Source of the DNA: Pleurodeles waltl
Lineage: Eukaryota; Chordata; Amphibia; Caudata; Salamandridae
DNA: 64,000 nucleotides
Direction: 5' to 3'
NCBI RefSeq assembly: GCF_031143425.1
Contig: NC_090439.1
Coordinates: forward strand, 640,771,465 to 640,835,464
Within the stretch, counting starts at the first letter, position 1; the number at the start of each line of letters is the position of its first letter. The position numbers were made by a program, and so were the translations under genes. The notes below the pieces were generated by a model, which was not told the origin of the DNA, searched no databases, and worked only from the letters and a program-made list of their open reading frames with translations. Of the stretch, positions 36,126-48,215 are shown piece by piece.

Positions 36126-37621
36126 TTACTCTGTCTTCTTCCTGGATCTCAGGGACCGCTTGCGGGGTGGTTCTCCTTCTGCTGGGGGAGGGGTGCTGGT
36201 GGCCTGTTGGTCCTGTGGCGGGGCCTCCTGTCCACTAGCGCCGGCGGAGGTGGTAGGCAGTTCTTGGTCCATGCTAGTGTCAGGGGCCCTTTGTGGTGCC
36301 ACAGTGTCCCGCAATGTGGTGACTACCAGATTCAGAACCCCTACGATGGTGCCCAGTGCCGAACTGATGGTTCTGAGTTCCTCCCTGAACCCCAAATACT
36401 GGTCCTCCTGCAGGCGCTGGGTCTCCTGAAACCTGGCCAGTACCGTCGCCATCATCTCCTGGGAATGATGGTACGCTCCCATGATGTTGGAGAGGGCCTC
36501 ATGGAGAGTGGGTTCCCTGGGCCTGTCCCCCCCCTGTCGCACAGCAGCCCTCCCAGTTCCCCTGTTTCCCTGGGCCTCTGTCCCCTGGACCGTGTGCCCA
36601 CTGCCACTGCCCCCAGGTCTCTGTTGTTGTTGGGGTGGCGGGTTAACCTGGGTGCCCTGTAGTGGTGGACACACCGCTGATTGACGTGTCCTGGGGACAG
36701 AGGTATGGGCCCGCTGGGTGGGTGCTGTGCTGGTGTTCCCAGAGGGGGGAAGGTCTGCTGTGGCCTGTGGCTGTCTGAGGGGAACCGACTGTCCTGAGGT
36801 CCCCGATGGGCCAGGCTGGTCATCTAGATCCAGGTCGACAGAGCTGCTGTCATCACTGTGGGCCTCTTCTGGGGGTGGAGTGGACATTTGTGGACCCTCC
36901 TGCACGGTGACGTTGCGTTGGGGTCCTGCAGGGGTATAAAACCATGATTATTGCATCTGCGTGTGCCATGGTGTGCAATGGGTGGGTGCCCGTGTACCCC
37001 AGTGCTTGCATTCCTGTGTGGGGGCTTTTGTGACGGTGGTTTGGGGGGGATGGGTATGTGCAGTGGGCATGCTTTGGTGTTGGGTGTCCATGCTTTGTGG
37101 TCGCATGCAGGGCTTGGTGTTGGGACGGGTGGGTTGTGATGGTGAGACATTTGCAAGGAGTAGGAGTGATGGGGGTGAGGGTGGGGGTATGAGTTGGCAT
37201 GCTCGTGGGGTGGGGGGATGAAGTAGTGAAGATGAGACTTACCAGAGTCCATTCCTACAGATACTCCGCCGAGGCCCTCAGGATGCAGGATCGCCAAGAC
37301 CTGCTCCTCCCATGTTGTAAATTCTCGGGGAGGAGGTGGGGGTCCGCCGCCAGTCCTCTGCACTGCAAGGCGGTGTCTGGATACCACGGAACGCACCTTC
37401 CCCCGTAGGTCGTTCCACCGCTTCCTGATGTCATCCCGATTTCTTGGGTGCTGGCCCACAGCGTTGACCCTGTCGACTATTCTGCTCCATAGCTCCATCT
37501 TCCTGGCAATGGACGTCTGCTGCACCTGTGTTCCGAATAGCTGTGGCTCTACCCGGATGATTTCCTCCACCATGACCCTGAGTTCCTCCTCAGAAATCCT
37601 GGGGTGTCTTTGCGGTGCCAT
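36126..37621 (-). CDS. Harbinger gene 1: NAIF1-like Myb/SANT protein, intact (392 aa)
   Basis: Two exons: 37243-37621 (379 nt) and 36126-36925 (800 nt), joined at GTAAGT/CTGCAG, phase 1, giving a 392-residue open protein. Residues 1-85 form a Myb/SANT-like domain: SEEELRVMVEEIIRVEPQLF, ARKMELWSRIVDRVNAV, and DIRKRWNDLRGKVRSVVSRH, with the two conserved Trp. This resembles NAIF1, itself a host protein of Harbinger origin. Next comes a Pro/Ser/Gln-rich acidic linker (DDSSSVDLDLDDQPG), a helical/coiled-coil region near residues 270-330 (MGAYHHSQEMMATVLARFQE, RLQEDQYLGFREELR) and a basic tail (PPRKRSLRSRKKTE, likely nuclear localisation). In characterised Harbinger systems the Myb-like partner brings the transposase into the nucleus and onto the ends; that role is inferred here. 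Copies A and C are broken. Confidence 0.85.
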
Positions 37622-38213
37622 GGGGTGGTGTAGGTGATGTGTGGGGTGGATTGTCTGGTGCTAAGTGTGGTGATGTGTATTGGTGTGTTGTGTGAAGTGC
37701 GTGGGAATAATGCTGGGTGATGGTAATATGCGCGTCTGGGTGCTCGGTTCTCTATTTCTCTGTGCGTGGTCCCGATTTTTTAGGAGTGGGGGTTTGTGGG
37801 TGATGTGGGTGTGTGTTTTATATTTAATTGGGTGTGTGGGAGTGGTGTGCGTATGTGTATCAGGTGTGTGTATTTGGAATTGTCCAATGTGGCTGTGTTT
37901 TGTAAGTGTGTGTGTATTTTGAGCGCGGCGGTGTGTACCGCCAATGGAATACCGCGTTTGAAAGACTGCCGCGTGGAATCGTGGGTCGTGATAGTGTGGG
38001 CGTATTTCTGTTGGCGTGACGGTGTCGGTTTGGTTATCGCCAGTTTCTCGCTGGCCTTTGGTGTGGCGGACTTTTGTGGGTGTCTGTATTTTGGCGGTTT
38101 CCATGTTGTGGGTCAGAATGACTGTGGCGGTTTACCGCGGCCGCGGCGGTATGTTGGCGGTCTTCTGACAGCAGTATGCACCTTTTACCGCCAATGTTGG
38201 AATGACCACCATT

Positions 38214-38488
38214 ATCTCTTAGCAGCAGTACTTAGAATAAACGTCTTGGTGGCCGATGTTTTGTCTCTTCAAGCTGCGTGTTTTTCCATGCAGTACAACT
38301 TCATCTGAGGAGGCAGACACCATTAGTTTAACTAACCATGAGCTCTGGAGTTAGAATTGTATATTATCATGTCCTCACATACTTGGGTGTGTTTCTCTTC
38401 CTCCCCTGCAATTTTTAGAGTAGGTAAAGAAATATAACACCTTGGAGGGAGCACAGATATGCAGGAAAGTTTCCATGTTTAGAAGACC
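38214..38488 (+). other. loxhd1: loxhd1 intron, no gene
   Basis: Short non-coding sequence after Harbinger copy B. Confidence 0.5.
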
Positions 38489-39133
38489 AGGGGCCCTATA
38501 ACATAAATAGCACACTTTCCCTGTTTGTGCCACCCCACACCTTTAAATAGGTGTGCTGTGCACAAATAGGGCAAGTGCACTAAATTGCAGTGAATGAGCT
38601 CCGAGGGCGGCCATAAACTTGTGCTGCCGTGAGGGTAGCACATTCAAGTGAAATACAGACTGGCTGCTTCAAAGCTGCTCTTTGTTTCACTGTACAGGCA
38701 GCAACCCGCCTGTACTTTTAACAGGGGAGAGAGATTCCCTTGGAGGTGGTTTCAGTGAGTAACTGCACCCACCTGCAAGGGGATATCTGGGGAATCCATG
38801 GGACCTCCTTTCTCCCCTCCGGAGGGCTGTCTTTAGGAGACGCACTGAAAGTGCACCACCTAAAGGCATGTTTGACTGTGTGCCTGCACCCATAATATGG
38901 CCATAATACAGTGCGGCTGCATAGGCAAAGAGATTCCCTCATTTGCATGGGTCCACACCATCATGCAAATGAGGGCTTGAGCTAGGGCAGGCGCTACATG
39001 TGTGCTAGTTATTTCTGTATTACAGAATAGAGCTGCAAAAGCATCTGCAGCCCTTCAGTAATACCAAAGTCCCCCGGAGTGCACAAAGCGGGTACCACTT
39101 CCTATTGCGCCCCTGGGGCACTATCTATAATGC
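38489..39133. mobile_element. Possible MITE with imperfect inverted ends
   Basis: Starts AGGGGCCCTATAACATAAATAG and ends GCACTATCTATAATGCTGCCCC; the ends pair imperfectly (GGGGC...TATA...). The interior is non-coding with short inverted motifs. No clean target duplication, so boundaries are tentative. Confidence 0.4.
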
Positions 39134-40823
39134 TGCCCCAGTTCAGCTGTCCAGATCAGTTCCTTGCCTTAAACATAGTTTAAATTAGGTCAACGCGGGG
39201 AAGTATATGCCTAAACTCCCGCAGCATTTAGAAATAATAAAGGCCTCTTATCTTAAAAATATAATAGCCTCAAATTGATTCATATCACTTTTTTTATTTC
39301 ATCTGACCAAAAAATGTCTTTACTTATAAAAACTTCATTAGAAAATTGGTGCTCCTAAAATAACGGCGCAGAGAAAGTGATAAAGTGATATTAGTGCCAA
39401 TGTGTTCTATACAATATATACAAATGTGGTTAAAAAACATATAAGAGAAAAGCGAACTTCAATGGGACCCCTTTATTCCAGGTGTCCTTAAGTCACTTAT
39501 ATATAATCTACATATAATGTAGTCAACGTTTCAACCCTGTATCAAGACATAAATCATTAATGGGTCATCCTCAGGACTGAACAATTCTTCTAGCCGAAAA
39601 CACCTAAACAAAATAAAATAGAAACACTCTTTTTACAATACTCTTATTGATAAACTCATATATAATTGAGTCCAAAGTGACCAAGTCACACTTACCTATT
39701 ATTCTAAGATTTTTTTACATAGGTCTTTTTATATGAGCGATTCTTAGTAACACATAGAATACGTCTCCTCACTTTTCTGCAATGTAATTAAATCAATTAT
39801 TTTTTAAAAATTCTGCGGTTATTCAATAACTCTTTTTTACATTCTGATCTATCGGAATTACCCTCCATTATTATTTAAAAAACCATTGCTTTATTCATTC
39901 TTATTTTTACCAATGAATATCTTTATCTATTACCATAATGATTTGATTATCGCTCCATACACTTTAATAACATAATTATTAAAAGAGGTTTGACCAAGTA
40001 AAAAGGTTATATGCTGCCAGAATCGGAAAATTATGTGAGTAGAGACTTTTTTTATAAATACCCAAGTGTATGGGGCGATAGGTAGGTAGGTTAGAGCATA
40101 TCATTTTGGCAGGCCATGCCACAATACAAGGGAGCACACCATACACACACTTCTTATACCTTTACATTATGTCACTCAGGCGTTATAGTACTGAGATTTT
40201 AATTGGATGCATAGGGAGAAAGAAGTGAAGTATCCTACATTTCGTTGTATTTTATTAACATATTAAAGTGGGGATTCCAAGGTCTGCAATTTAATCTGTA
40301 AATCATCTCACCTCAAAGAAAGTGAGATTCCTGGAAGTGACATCATAGAATGTGGCATTTGCAGCAAATATTCAAAATAAACGCAAAAAAAATAAAATAA
40401 AATAATAATAAAAAATAAAGGCATCCATTTGAAAACGTTGTGCAATGAATACCCATTGCCGTAATTATTAATGAATGTACAAAACGACTCTCCAAGTCTC
40501 GAAATGAATATTACTAAACCTATCTGAAAGCGTTCATATTCATGACATGTCCCCTTTGTATTATTACACACAGGTGCATTTGTGCTTTCAGGAGAACTAG
40601 CCAAGCAGCAATTTCACTGAATAGACTATTGGCCATTCCTGCTCGGAGCAGTCTCCTTAAAAAATCAAAAATAAAAACTGAATATATATGTAAAGACAAA
40701 AGGGCTCAGGCCACTGCGCAGCTGCCCCATGCCGCTATTTTTCTTTGTTTCCTGTATTTTATATTTTTGCCTCAGTCTGAGTGTCTGCAATCCGTGGAGA
40801 TTCCGCTAGGTGCAAATCACGTA
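39134..40823 (+). other. loxhd1: loxhd1 intron, no gene
   Basis: AT-rich with A-rich simple sequence near 40385-40425. No gene or element with clear ends was recognised. Confidence 0.5.
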
Positions 40824-40831
40824 CTTTGTAG

Positions 40832-40967
40832 CAGTGGCGTAACATAAACTCCCGCAGCATCCGCGGTGCGGCCCCTCCAATGCGGGCTCCTCAATAAAAG
40901 TGGTCAATGGAGGGCCAGGGACTCCATCTGCTTTGCAGAGGGCCCCCTCAAGTTTCGTTACCCACTG
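40832..40967. mobile_element. hAT-type MITE with perfect 8-bp duplication
   Basis: A 136-bp element with termini CAGTGGCGTAAC and GTTACCCACTG. It is flanked on both sides by CTTTGTAG (40824-40831 and 40968-40975), an exact 8-bp duplication diagnostic of hAT insertion. Non-coding. Confidence 0.92.
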
Positions 40968-41475
40968 CTTTGTAGGCACACCGTTGGGGCACCCAAGCAC
41001 ACAGGAGACCGAAATTTGGTCTCACCACAATGTAGTCATAAAGTACTAGCCCCAAAACACTCCTTTACCAAAGTCCTGGTTTGAGGCAGCATATATACAG
41101 TTTTGGGTTGCAGTAGCTGTACCTGAGGTGATGCCTACTGGCTGCGCTGGTGTAATTACCTGCAGTTGCAATTTTTGTCACAAACACTGCCAAAAATGTG
41201 GAAAGAAGACTGATCTTAATCACTGCCTGTGCAGTAGTTGCTTAAAGTACCCTTAATTGACTGAATATTTGTTTTAGAGGGGATCTTGGTGTAAAACGGA
41301 GGATGACTGCTGCTTCCAGAGTAACAAGGGCGAGCAGCCCATCCCTTAATTCTTCTTTTCGCTTCCTTATTTGTCTTCAGGATCTATCAGGTGGGAGAAC
41401 ACAAGGCTTCCTGCCGGAGTGGACAACTGGAAAATGTACCCGACCCAACATACTGTGCATGTATCTATACATTTA

Positions 41476-41849
41476 GGCCCATATTTATACTTTTTGACGC
41501 TAAACTGCGCTAACGCAGTTTAGCGTCAAAAAGTTTTGCGCCGTCTAACGCCATTCTGAAGCGCCATGCGGGCGCCGTATTTATGGAATGGCGTTAGACG
41601 GCGCAATCAGACCGGCGCTGCCTGGTTTGCGTGGGAAGAAACCACGTAGACCAGACAGCGCCGGCGTAGGGGGAAAATGGCGCATGGGCGTCTTAAAATG
41701 GGGCAAGTCAGGTTACGTCGAAAAAATCGTCTTAACCCGACTTGCGCCATTTTTTAACGACGCCCATCCCCCATCAACATGACTCCTATCATTGGAAAGA
41801 TAGGAGTCATGCCCCCTTGCCCAATGGCCATGCCCAGGGGACTTCTGTA
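41476..41849. mobile_element. Truncated hairpin-rich MITE (second family)
   Basis: Begins GGCCCATATTTATACTTTTT and is built of palindromes: TTTTTGACGCTAAACTGCG/CGCAGTTTAGCGTCAAAAA (41498-41534), TAACGCCATTC/GAATGGCGTTA, and GACTCCTATC/GATAGGAGTC (41780-41809). No matching right terminus was found, so it looks truncated where hairpin-MITE sequence of the Harbinger type begins. Confidence 0.6.
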
Positions 41850-41940
41850 AAGCCCCCGGTAAAGCCGCGGTCAGAAAAGGGGAACCAGCGGTTTCCCGCC
41901 GGTTTTCCCCTGGCCCAGGGAATCCTCCATGGCGGTGGTG
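41850..41940 (+). mobile_element. Fragment of the Harbinger-type hairpin MITE
   Basis: GGTAAAGCCGCGGTCAGAAA followed by the CGGTTTCCCGCCGG and AATCCTCCATGGCGG stretch matches the interior of the 260-887 and 5424-6044 elements. No ends are present. Confidence 0.75.
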
Positions 41941-43108
41941 TGTGTCTGGGGCCTTGCCTGGGCAAGGCAGGATTTCACAAGTAGGTGTGAGTCCCTTTTG
42001 AAGAAAGGTGACTTCAAAGACTAAAATGGGTATAAGAAGGGCACCCAAATCTACAGACTTTAGAAACACTTCTGGAACCAAGAGGAACCTCTGCCTGGAG
42101 AAGAGCTGATAGCTGAGGAAGAAGTGCTGCCCTGCCTGTGACTGTGCTTTGTGGAGCTTACCTGCAGTGCTGCTTCTGCCAGAGTAAGAGGGCAAAGACT
42201 GGACTTTGTGTGCCTTCCATCTTGTGAAGAAATCTCCAAGGGCTTGAGTTAGAGCTTGTCTGCTGTTGTTTGAAGTCTAATGGACAGCAAAGTCTTCTCT
42301 CTGCCAGCACCTGGAATCTCTGGAGAGACTCATGCTCTGACAAGTGGTGCCCTATCCAGTTCCTGGGCCCTTGAAAGGAAAGCTGGTGGAAATCCAAAGA
42401 AATCGACTTCGGACGACTCCGGACCGCCGCCGCTGCTGAATCCGGTAACGCCGCCTGCACCCGACGCCGTGACTTTCGCTGGAACGCGACGCTCTTCGCA
42501 GGCCTGACGCCACTGCAGCCCCACTGAAGTCCCGCAACTCCGTGGAAGTCGCCGCACCACGTCGTGACTGACGCCGCTCGAAGTGCACGGATTCAACGTT
42601 TCGCACAGATGCCGCGATCCCTGACTTCGCGCATCAGCTTGTTTTCACTCTTCACCAAAGGTACTGTACTTGGGGGTCTACACCACTCCGTGTTCGGCGC
42701 CGCTGGTGTCGGCTTGTTGGGAACGACTCCGTCACGACGCCGTGTTAACATCTCATCGAAGCATTTTTGTTTCTAAGCACTATTTTTGGAGTTTAATCTT
42801 TAAAAATTCATAACTTGACTTGTGTATGTTGGATTTTTGTCGTTTTGGTCTTGTTTTGTTTAGATAAATATTTCCTATTTTTCTAAACTGGTTATGTCAT
42901 TTTGTGGTGTTTTCATTAAGTTACTGTGTGTGTTGGTACAAATACTTTACAGCTAGCCCTCTGAAGTTAAGCCTACTGCTCTGCCAAGCTACCAAGGGGG
43001 TAAGCAGGGGTTAGCTGAGGGTGATTCTCTTTTACCCTGACTAGAGTGAGGGTCCTTGCTTGAACAGGGTGTAACCTGACTGTCAACCAAAGACCCCATT
43101 TCTAACAT
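41941..43108 (-). mobile_element. Possible solo LTR (TG...CA), about 1.17 kb
   Basis: On the - strand it starts TGTTAGAAATGGGGTCTTTG at 43107 and could end CCCCAGACACA near 41944, the TG...CA ends of an LTR. The interior includes a CpG-rich block (42400-42640). No coding domain and no clean flanking duplication was found. I associate this sequence type with abundant newt repeats, but that is from memory of patterns; a SINE-like or other repeat is possible. Confidence 0.35.
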
Positions 43109-43165
43109 AAATATATTGTTTAACATAATGGAATGTTTTAAAGGTGATTCCCACCTGGGTTTAGT

Positions 43166-43400
43166 AAAATAGTATCTGATAGAGACCTCTAGTTGCAGAT
43201 TCCTTACCTTAGAATTTCCCCCAGGCGTCAGTCTGGATCCGGAAATGTTTCTCGAGCAGTACCCCTGTATGCTGTTTGGTGGCACCGGTCGACTCTGAAT
43301 CTGTAGTCAGCGGTGGGTTCGCCGGATATAATGTCATGGGTCCTATATAGGTATCACCCTGGCATGCTGATGTCAGTTCTTTTCTTTCTGCACCAGCCGA
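43166..43400 (+). repeat. DIRS left inverted terminal repeat
   Basis: Starts TATCTGATAGAGACCTCTAG. It pairs along its length with the reverse complement of 48305-48540, through GGATCCGGAAA, GTCCTATATAG and TGATGTCAGTTTC-type blocks. Confidence 0.85.
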
Positions 43401-43570
43401 TTCGCAGATCCGAAGAAGAGCTACAGCTACAGTCACGTTTTGACTGGACTTTTTGACTTTAGTTGAAGCTTTTTTGACATTCTGGTGCGTCGAGATATCG
43501 TCACGGAAGAACGGGTTCAAACCTTGCGACTCCTGTCACTGGATGATGTTCATGATGCATCCACCACTCG

Positions 43571-45090
43571 GTGTCTTTGATGTTTGGAGAGCGACCACGA
43601 GTGAAATCGTGCTCTGAGTGCCAGGCACTGAACCCAAAGGCTTTGAGGGAGCGATCCCTAAAGCTACTTGCGGCTCAGTGCTTTGTTCCACATCGCTCCT
43701 GGTCTCGGTCAAGAGGAAGGTCTCAAGACTGCTCGAGGAGCCCACACTCTTCGTCATCCGACTCTAAGTCCTTGGGACAATCAGGTAAGCACAAGAAGAA
43801 GTTAAAGAAGAGCAAGCATTCTTCCACTTTCACCCCATCGGTCGGATGACACGACGTGGGAAAATTAGCACTGTTGCTCTAGGTCTCCCTCCTGAGAGCC
43901 TACTTCTGGGTTGGCTCCATGCCTCCCCGAGTTTCTAGGAGACAGAGCCACCCCTGCAAAATTGTGTGAGTTTTACGAGGCCATGCACCTCATCTCTGGG
44001 TAGTCTCACCCTACTGGAGGGCATTTGCAGCATCTGGGTTGGCAGGGGCCCCTCTCGGGTTCCATGCCGGCAGCTTCAGCTTGGTCTCCCAAGGGCACCT
44101 AGGGATCCACTTCCGGATCAGAACCGGTGTCGGTCATGTTACTGCAACCTTCCCCGATGACAGTTCAGATGTTGCTGCTCCTGACATTGCCCGGGCCCAC
44201 GGTCGGCATCGATCCCATACTCATTCCTGTCTCCTACATGGAGCCGGACCAGCATCAGGCAATGCTGATTCTAACTTCAACGGGGACCATGCTACCTAGG
44301 TCAGACCCTTGCCCTTATTCTTCTGGGTGAGAGTATGGAGAGGTCACTGGACCGTTTAGAATACCAGATTGATAACCCCATGGACTGGGCTCAGGACCTA
44401 TGTGAAGCCTCTGGGCTGGACACTTTTCCTGACGCTGGCTTGCTTTTTCCCTCTACCATGTCTACGGAGGAAGGAGCTTCTTATTCAGTGGTGGTGAGGG
44501 GAGTGACCAAAGTCCTGGGCCTAGAGCTGCCTTTGGTTGCCATCAAGACTAACCTCCTGATTGAGGTACTTCAGCCTGGGGTTTCCTCTTCAGAACCCCT
44601 TTTGCCCTTAAATAAAGCCCTCACTGATGACCTGCTGTGTACTTGTTCAAAAACCAGAACAGGGGCTCCTGTTAATAGGACAATCGCCTGCCGCCATAGA
44701 CCAGCGCTTAGTGACCCAGTGTTCCTGACGCAACACCCCACCCCTGAGAGCTTGGTTATCCAAGCCTCTACCTCCCTATGCACATTCCCTTCGGCACTCC
44801 AGGAGAGGAAATCCAAAAGACTGGATCAGCTTGAGAAGAAGATGTTTTCTTCCTCCAGTCTGGCATTGTGGTCTGTGAACACTGCATGCCTTTTGGCCGT
44901 TAACACGCATACTTTATGGGACACTGTTGTGCAGGTGCTGACCCTGGTCCCAGAGGAGGCCCAGACCATTCTTTCTCAAGCTGTTACTGACGGGAGAGAT
45001 GCAGTGAAGTTCATGATACGATCTGTACTGGATGTGACCGACTCACTAGGTAAATCAGTTGCATCGATGGTGGCTGCCACGCTTGGTTGA
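43571..45090 (+). pseudogene. DIRS gag-like gene (broken)
   Basis: The N-terminal part (43571-43849) has a C-x2-C pair (SCSECQALNPKALRERSLK), an Arg/Ser-rich segment and a Lys-rich stretch. The C-terminal part is in another frame (44335-45090), with MDWAQDLCEASGLDTF, VVVRGVTKVLGLELP, a Lys-rich helix and SLALWSVNTACLLAVNTHTL, the pattern of DIRS gag-like proteins. Frames are interrupted between 43850 and 44334. Confidence 0.7.
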
Positions 45091-46823
45091 GGACAACTGG
45101 CTTTTCGGGGTATGTCCGAGCTGCACTTAAGGACATGCCCTTCGATGGCACCCATCCCTTTGGAGACAAAGCAGACTCTGCACTTGAGCACTTTCAGGAG
45201 TTCTGGGCTACGGCACAGGTTTGGGCCTCGCAGCTGCCCCTCACCCCCCTCAGACTGCTTTTCTGCCCTTTCGTGGCTACCAAAGGAGCGCCCAAACATG
45301 TCCCTTTCCCTCCAGCCACTGTGCCGCGCAAGCTGCCCAGCCTCTGTGTGGCAGAGATGTGGGATCCAACGTCCTTGTCGTGCAGGGCTGCCCAGTCCAC
45401 TATCCCTCCTGCTGCAGCCTCCAAACCTTCATAGTTTGATGCTTCACCAGCAGGGACCAGTTGGAGGCAGGATTCGCCATCTTCTGCCCCACTGGCAATG
45501 CATCACGCCAGACAGGTGGGTTTTGCAAATAGTCCAACGGAGCTATTCCGTCCCCTTTGAAACTATCCCTCCATCCATGCCACCATCTTTCGATCGGATG
45601 ACGGAGGATCACTTAGCACTTCTCGGCGAGGATGTTGTGGTTCTCTTGGCCAAGGAAGCCATAGAGAGTGTCCCTGTGCCAGAAGTAGGTTGTGGTTGTT
45701 ATTCCCAGTACTTTCTGGTGTCTAAAAAAGACAAGGGCTTCTGCCCTACCCTAGTACAAGTTCAAAAGGCCCACTCTGGCTTAGGTCCTATCTGCCCTGG
45801 ACGCTGGAGACTGGATGGTAGCGTTGGACTTGCAGGATGCATATTTCCATATTCCCATCCTGCCTGCCCACAGAAGTTACTTGCATTTCATGGTATTTCC
45901 ACAAGCATTTTGCTCCCCTTTCGCCTTGCCAGTCCCCCTCAGGTGTGCACCAAAGTGATGGCGGTGGTCGCAGCTCATCTGCGCAGGTCAGGGGTTTCAG
46001 TCTTCTCCTACCTTGGATACTGACTGTTGCTGGAGGGCTCATCCCTCTCCTCCAGACAATGGGGGCTTCCTGCATTTGCTGGGGTTCATTATAAACATGC
46101 CAAAGTCAAACCTGACTCCCTCTCAGATGCTCCTTTTCACTGGAGCTGTTCTGGACACAGTGCAGTTCCGGGCCTATCCTCCCAAGCGGCGCAAACCATG
46201 TTTCAGCCTCTATCCTGGATTTCAGTGAGAATGATTCTGAGGTTGCTGGGCCTTATGGCCTCCTGCATCCTGCTGGTGACACATGCCAGATGGCACATAC
46301 GGGCTCTGCAGTGGGACCTAAAGTTCCAGTGTGTGCAGCATCAGGGGAATCGCTTAGACATGTTCCAGATCTCGAAGGGAACTGTGCAAGATCTGCAGCG
46401 GTGGCTTTTGGACTGTGATTGGATCAGAGGCAGACCCCTCTCCATTCCCCAGTACAGACATATGCGTCACTCCTGGAATGGATCGGCCACATAGGAGAGG
46501 CGGAGATCAGAGGCATGTTGTCTCCGGGGGATTCTGGGCTCCATATCAGTCTTGTGGAGCTCACGGCGGTCAGGCTAATATTGAAATCATTACTTCCGTC
46601 TCTCAAGGGGAGAGTGGTGCAGGTGTTCACGGATAGCACCCCTGCCATATTGGACTGCAACAAGCAGAGCAGGGAGGGGTTGTTAATCCTTTGTGAAGGG
46701 GCTCTGTGCCTCTGGACATGGCTTGAATATCAGGGCACATCCCTGGTGGTTCAACATCTGACGGGCTCTCTGAATGCCAGAGCAGACAAACTTAGCCATC
46801 ACTGCCTGGTCGATCATGTATAG
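45091..46823 (+). pseudogene. DIRS reverse transcriptase/RNase H (broken)
   Basis: RT traces: MTEDHLALLGEDVVVLLAKEAIESVPV, YSQYFLVSKKDKGF, then in another frame an LDLQDAYFHIP-type motif and LASPPQVCTKVMAVVAAHLR. The active-site box reads SYLGY followed by a stop (about 46006-46023) where DIRS elements have YLDD, so both catalytic Asp are lost. RNase H region (46419-46823): GLHISLVELTAVRLILKSL, VVQVFTDSTPAILDCNKQ and HLTGSLNARADKLS, retaining the Glu, Asp and final Asp positions of RNase H. Multiple frame changes. Confidence 0.82.
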
Positions 46824-46956
46824 CATCTCCATCCAGAAGTGGTGCAAAGTCTCTTTCAACAGTGAAGAGAGACTTGGTTACATCTGTTTGCCTCCTTAGA
46901 GAACACACAATGTCAGCTGTTTTGCGCGTTGGAGTTTCCAAGGCGGCACTCGCTCG

Positions 46957-48045
46957 GTGACACTTTTCGTCACAAGTGGATCTCAGGTCTCCTGTACGCC
47001 TTCTGCCAAGATCAGGGACGACCAGGCCCAAGTAATACTGGTGGCTCCGGACTGGGCACGAAGAGGCTGGTATCCCGAACTATTGAGCATGGCCATCAAA
47101 ACGGTATACGCCTGTCGTTGGAAGAAATTTGTGGCATGGTGTATCAACAAGTCTGTCGATCCCCTCTCTGCACCTCCCTCAGAGGTTCTCCTCTTTGTTC
47201 TCTCTCTTGTCCAGCAGGGCTCTGCTCTTGATACTCTCAAGGGCTCTTTGTCTGCCATCTCTGCCTTTTTAAAGCTCCCAGACCAAACTTCTCTCTTCAA
47301 ATCTTTCATTGTTGGGAGGTTTCTCATGGGACTCACACATATGCTTCCTCCTATCCCATTCATAATGCCCCAGTGGGATTTGAACTTGGTCCTCACATAC
47401 CTCCTGTGTGCTCCTTTCGACATACTCCACATCTGTCCTCTGTGGCTCTTGACCCATAAAACTGCCTTCTTGATTCCTCTTGTCGTGAGTGAGCTCCAGG
47501 CTCTCTCTTCCAAGCCACTATTCCTAGCAGTACATCCTGACAAGGTGGTGCTTCGTACCAGAGCTTCCTTCCTTCCCAAAGTGGTGACATCTTTTCAGGT
47601 AAGCCAATCAATCACCTTGCCTACTTTTTACGCACCCCCACATCCCTCGTATGAGGAGGAGAGAGTCCACTGCCTGGATCTAAAAAAAGAGTATTGGCTT
47701 TCTACCTAAATCGTACCAAAGATTTCTGGGTGGATGTTCAACTCATTGTGGGTGTGAAGAAAGGAAGGGCGGTGCAAAAGAGGACCATCTTTTGAAGGGT
47801 AGTCCTCTACATCAAAATGTGTTACGCTTTGGGGAAAAAGCAACTACCTGAAGGTTTGTGCTCTCATTCTACCAGAGCAACTGCGCCTACCACAGCGTTA
47901 GCATGTGGAGTTCCAGTCCTGGATATTGGCAGGAAGCAACGTGGGCATCTTTGCACACGTTCACCAAGCATTACTGCCTGAACAGTCAAGTCCACAGAGA
48001 TGGCTACTTTGGCCGTTTGGTCCTGCAGGACTTTTTGGTGTGATC
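46957..48045 (+). pseudogene. DIRS tyrosine recombinase-like region (broken)
   Basis: Opens with VILVAPDWARRGWYPELL, the conserved end of the preceding polyprotein region. It continues with a recombinase N-terminal-type helical segment (YACRWKKFVAWCINKS, EVLLFVLSLVQQGSALDTLKGSLSAISAFL) and a C-terminal region in other frames ending near TFTKHYCLNSQVH (about 47957-47995). Stops at 47707 and frame changes after it break the gene. In active elements this enzyme inserts the circular DNA copy. Confidence 0.78.
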
Positions 48046-48084
48046 TTAGTTCGTAGTCCACCACCGGGGATGGTATTGCTCGGG

Positions 48085-48215
48085 TATATATTCTAAGGTA
48101 AGGAATCTGCAACTAGAAGTCTTTATCAGATGTAAAATTACTTACCATTGGTAACTATATATCTGGTAGAGATATACTCTAGTTGCAGATTCCTTACCGA
48201 CCCACCCATCCTCCC
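48085..48215. repeat. DIRS internal complementary region
   Basis: Contains GGTAAGGAATCTGCAACTAG (48098-48117) and its inverse CTAGTTGCAGATTCCTTACC (48180-48199), complementary to the outer edges of both terminal repeats. Confidence 0.8.

Larger units (their letters stand above)
29710..38210 (+). mobile_element. PIF/Harbinger transposon copy B (8,501 bp, internally deleted)
   Basis: Ends are GGCGGTCATTCCAAC and GTTGGAATGACCACC, flanked by an exact 3-bp duplication ATT (29707-29709 and 38211-38213). It is inserted in the big loxhd1 intron in the same orientation as copy A. It contains transposase exon 1, 64-bp repeats, a 30/29-bp minisatellite, antisense gene 2 remnants, the 3' half of the transposase main exon, and an intact antisense gene 1. 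Comparison with copy C shows about 1.5 kb missing at 35110/35111, spanning the gene 2 5' exons, the putative promoter and the transposase N-terminal half. Confidence 0.93.
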
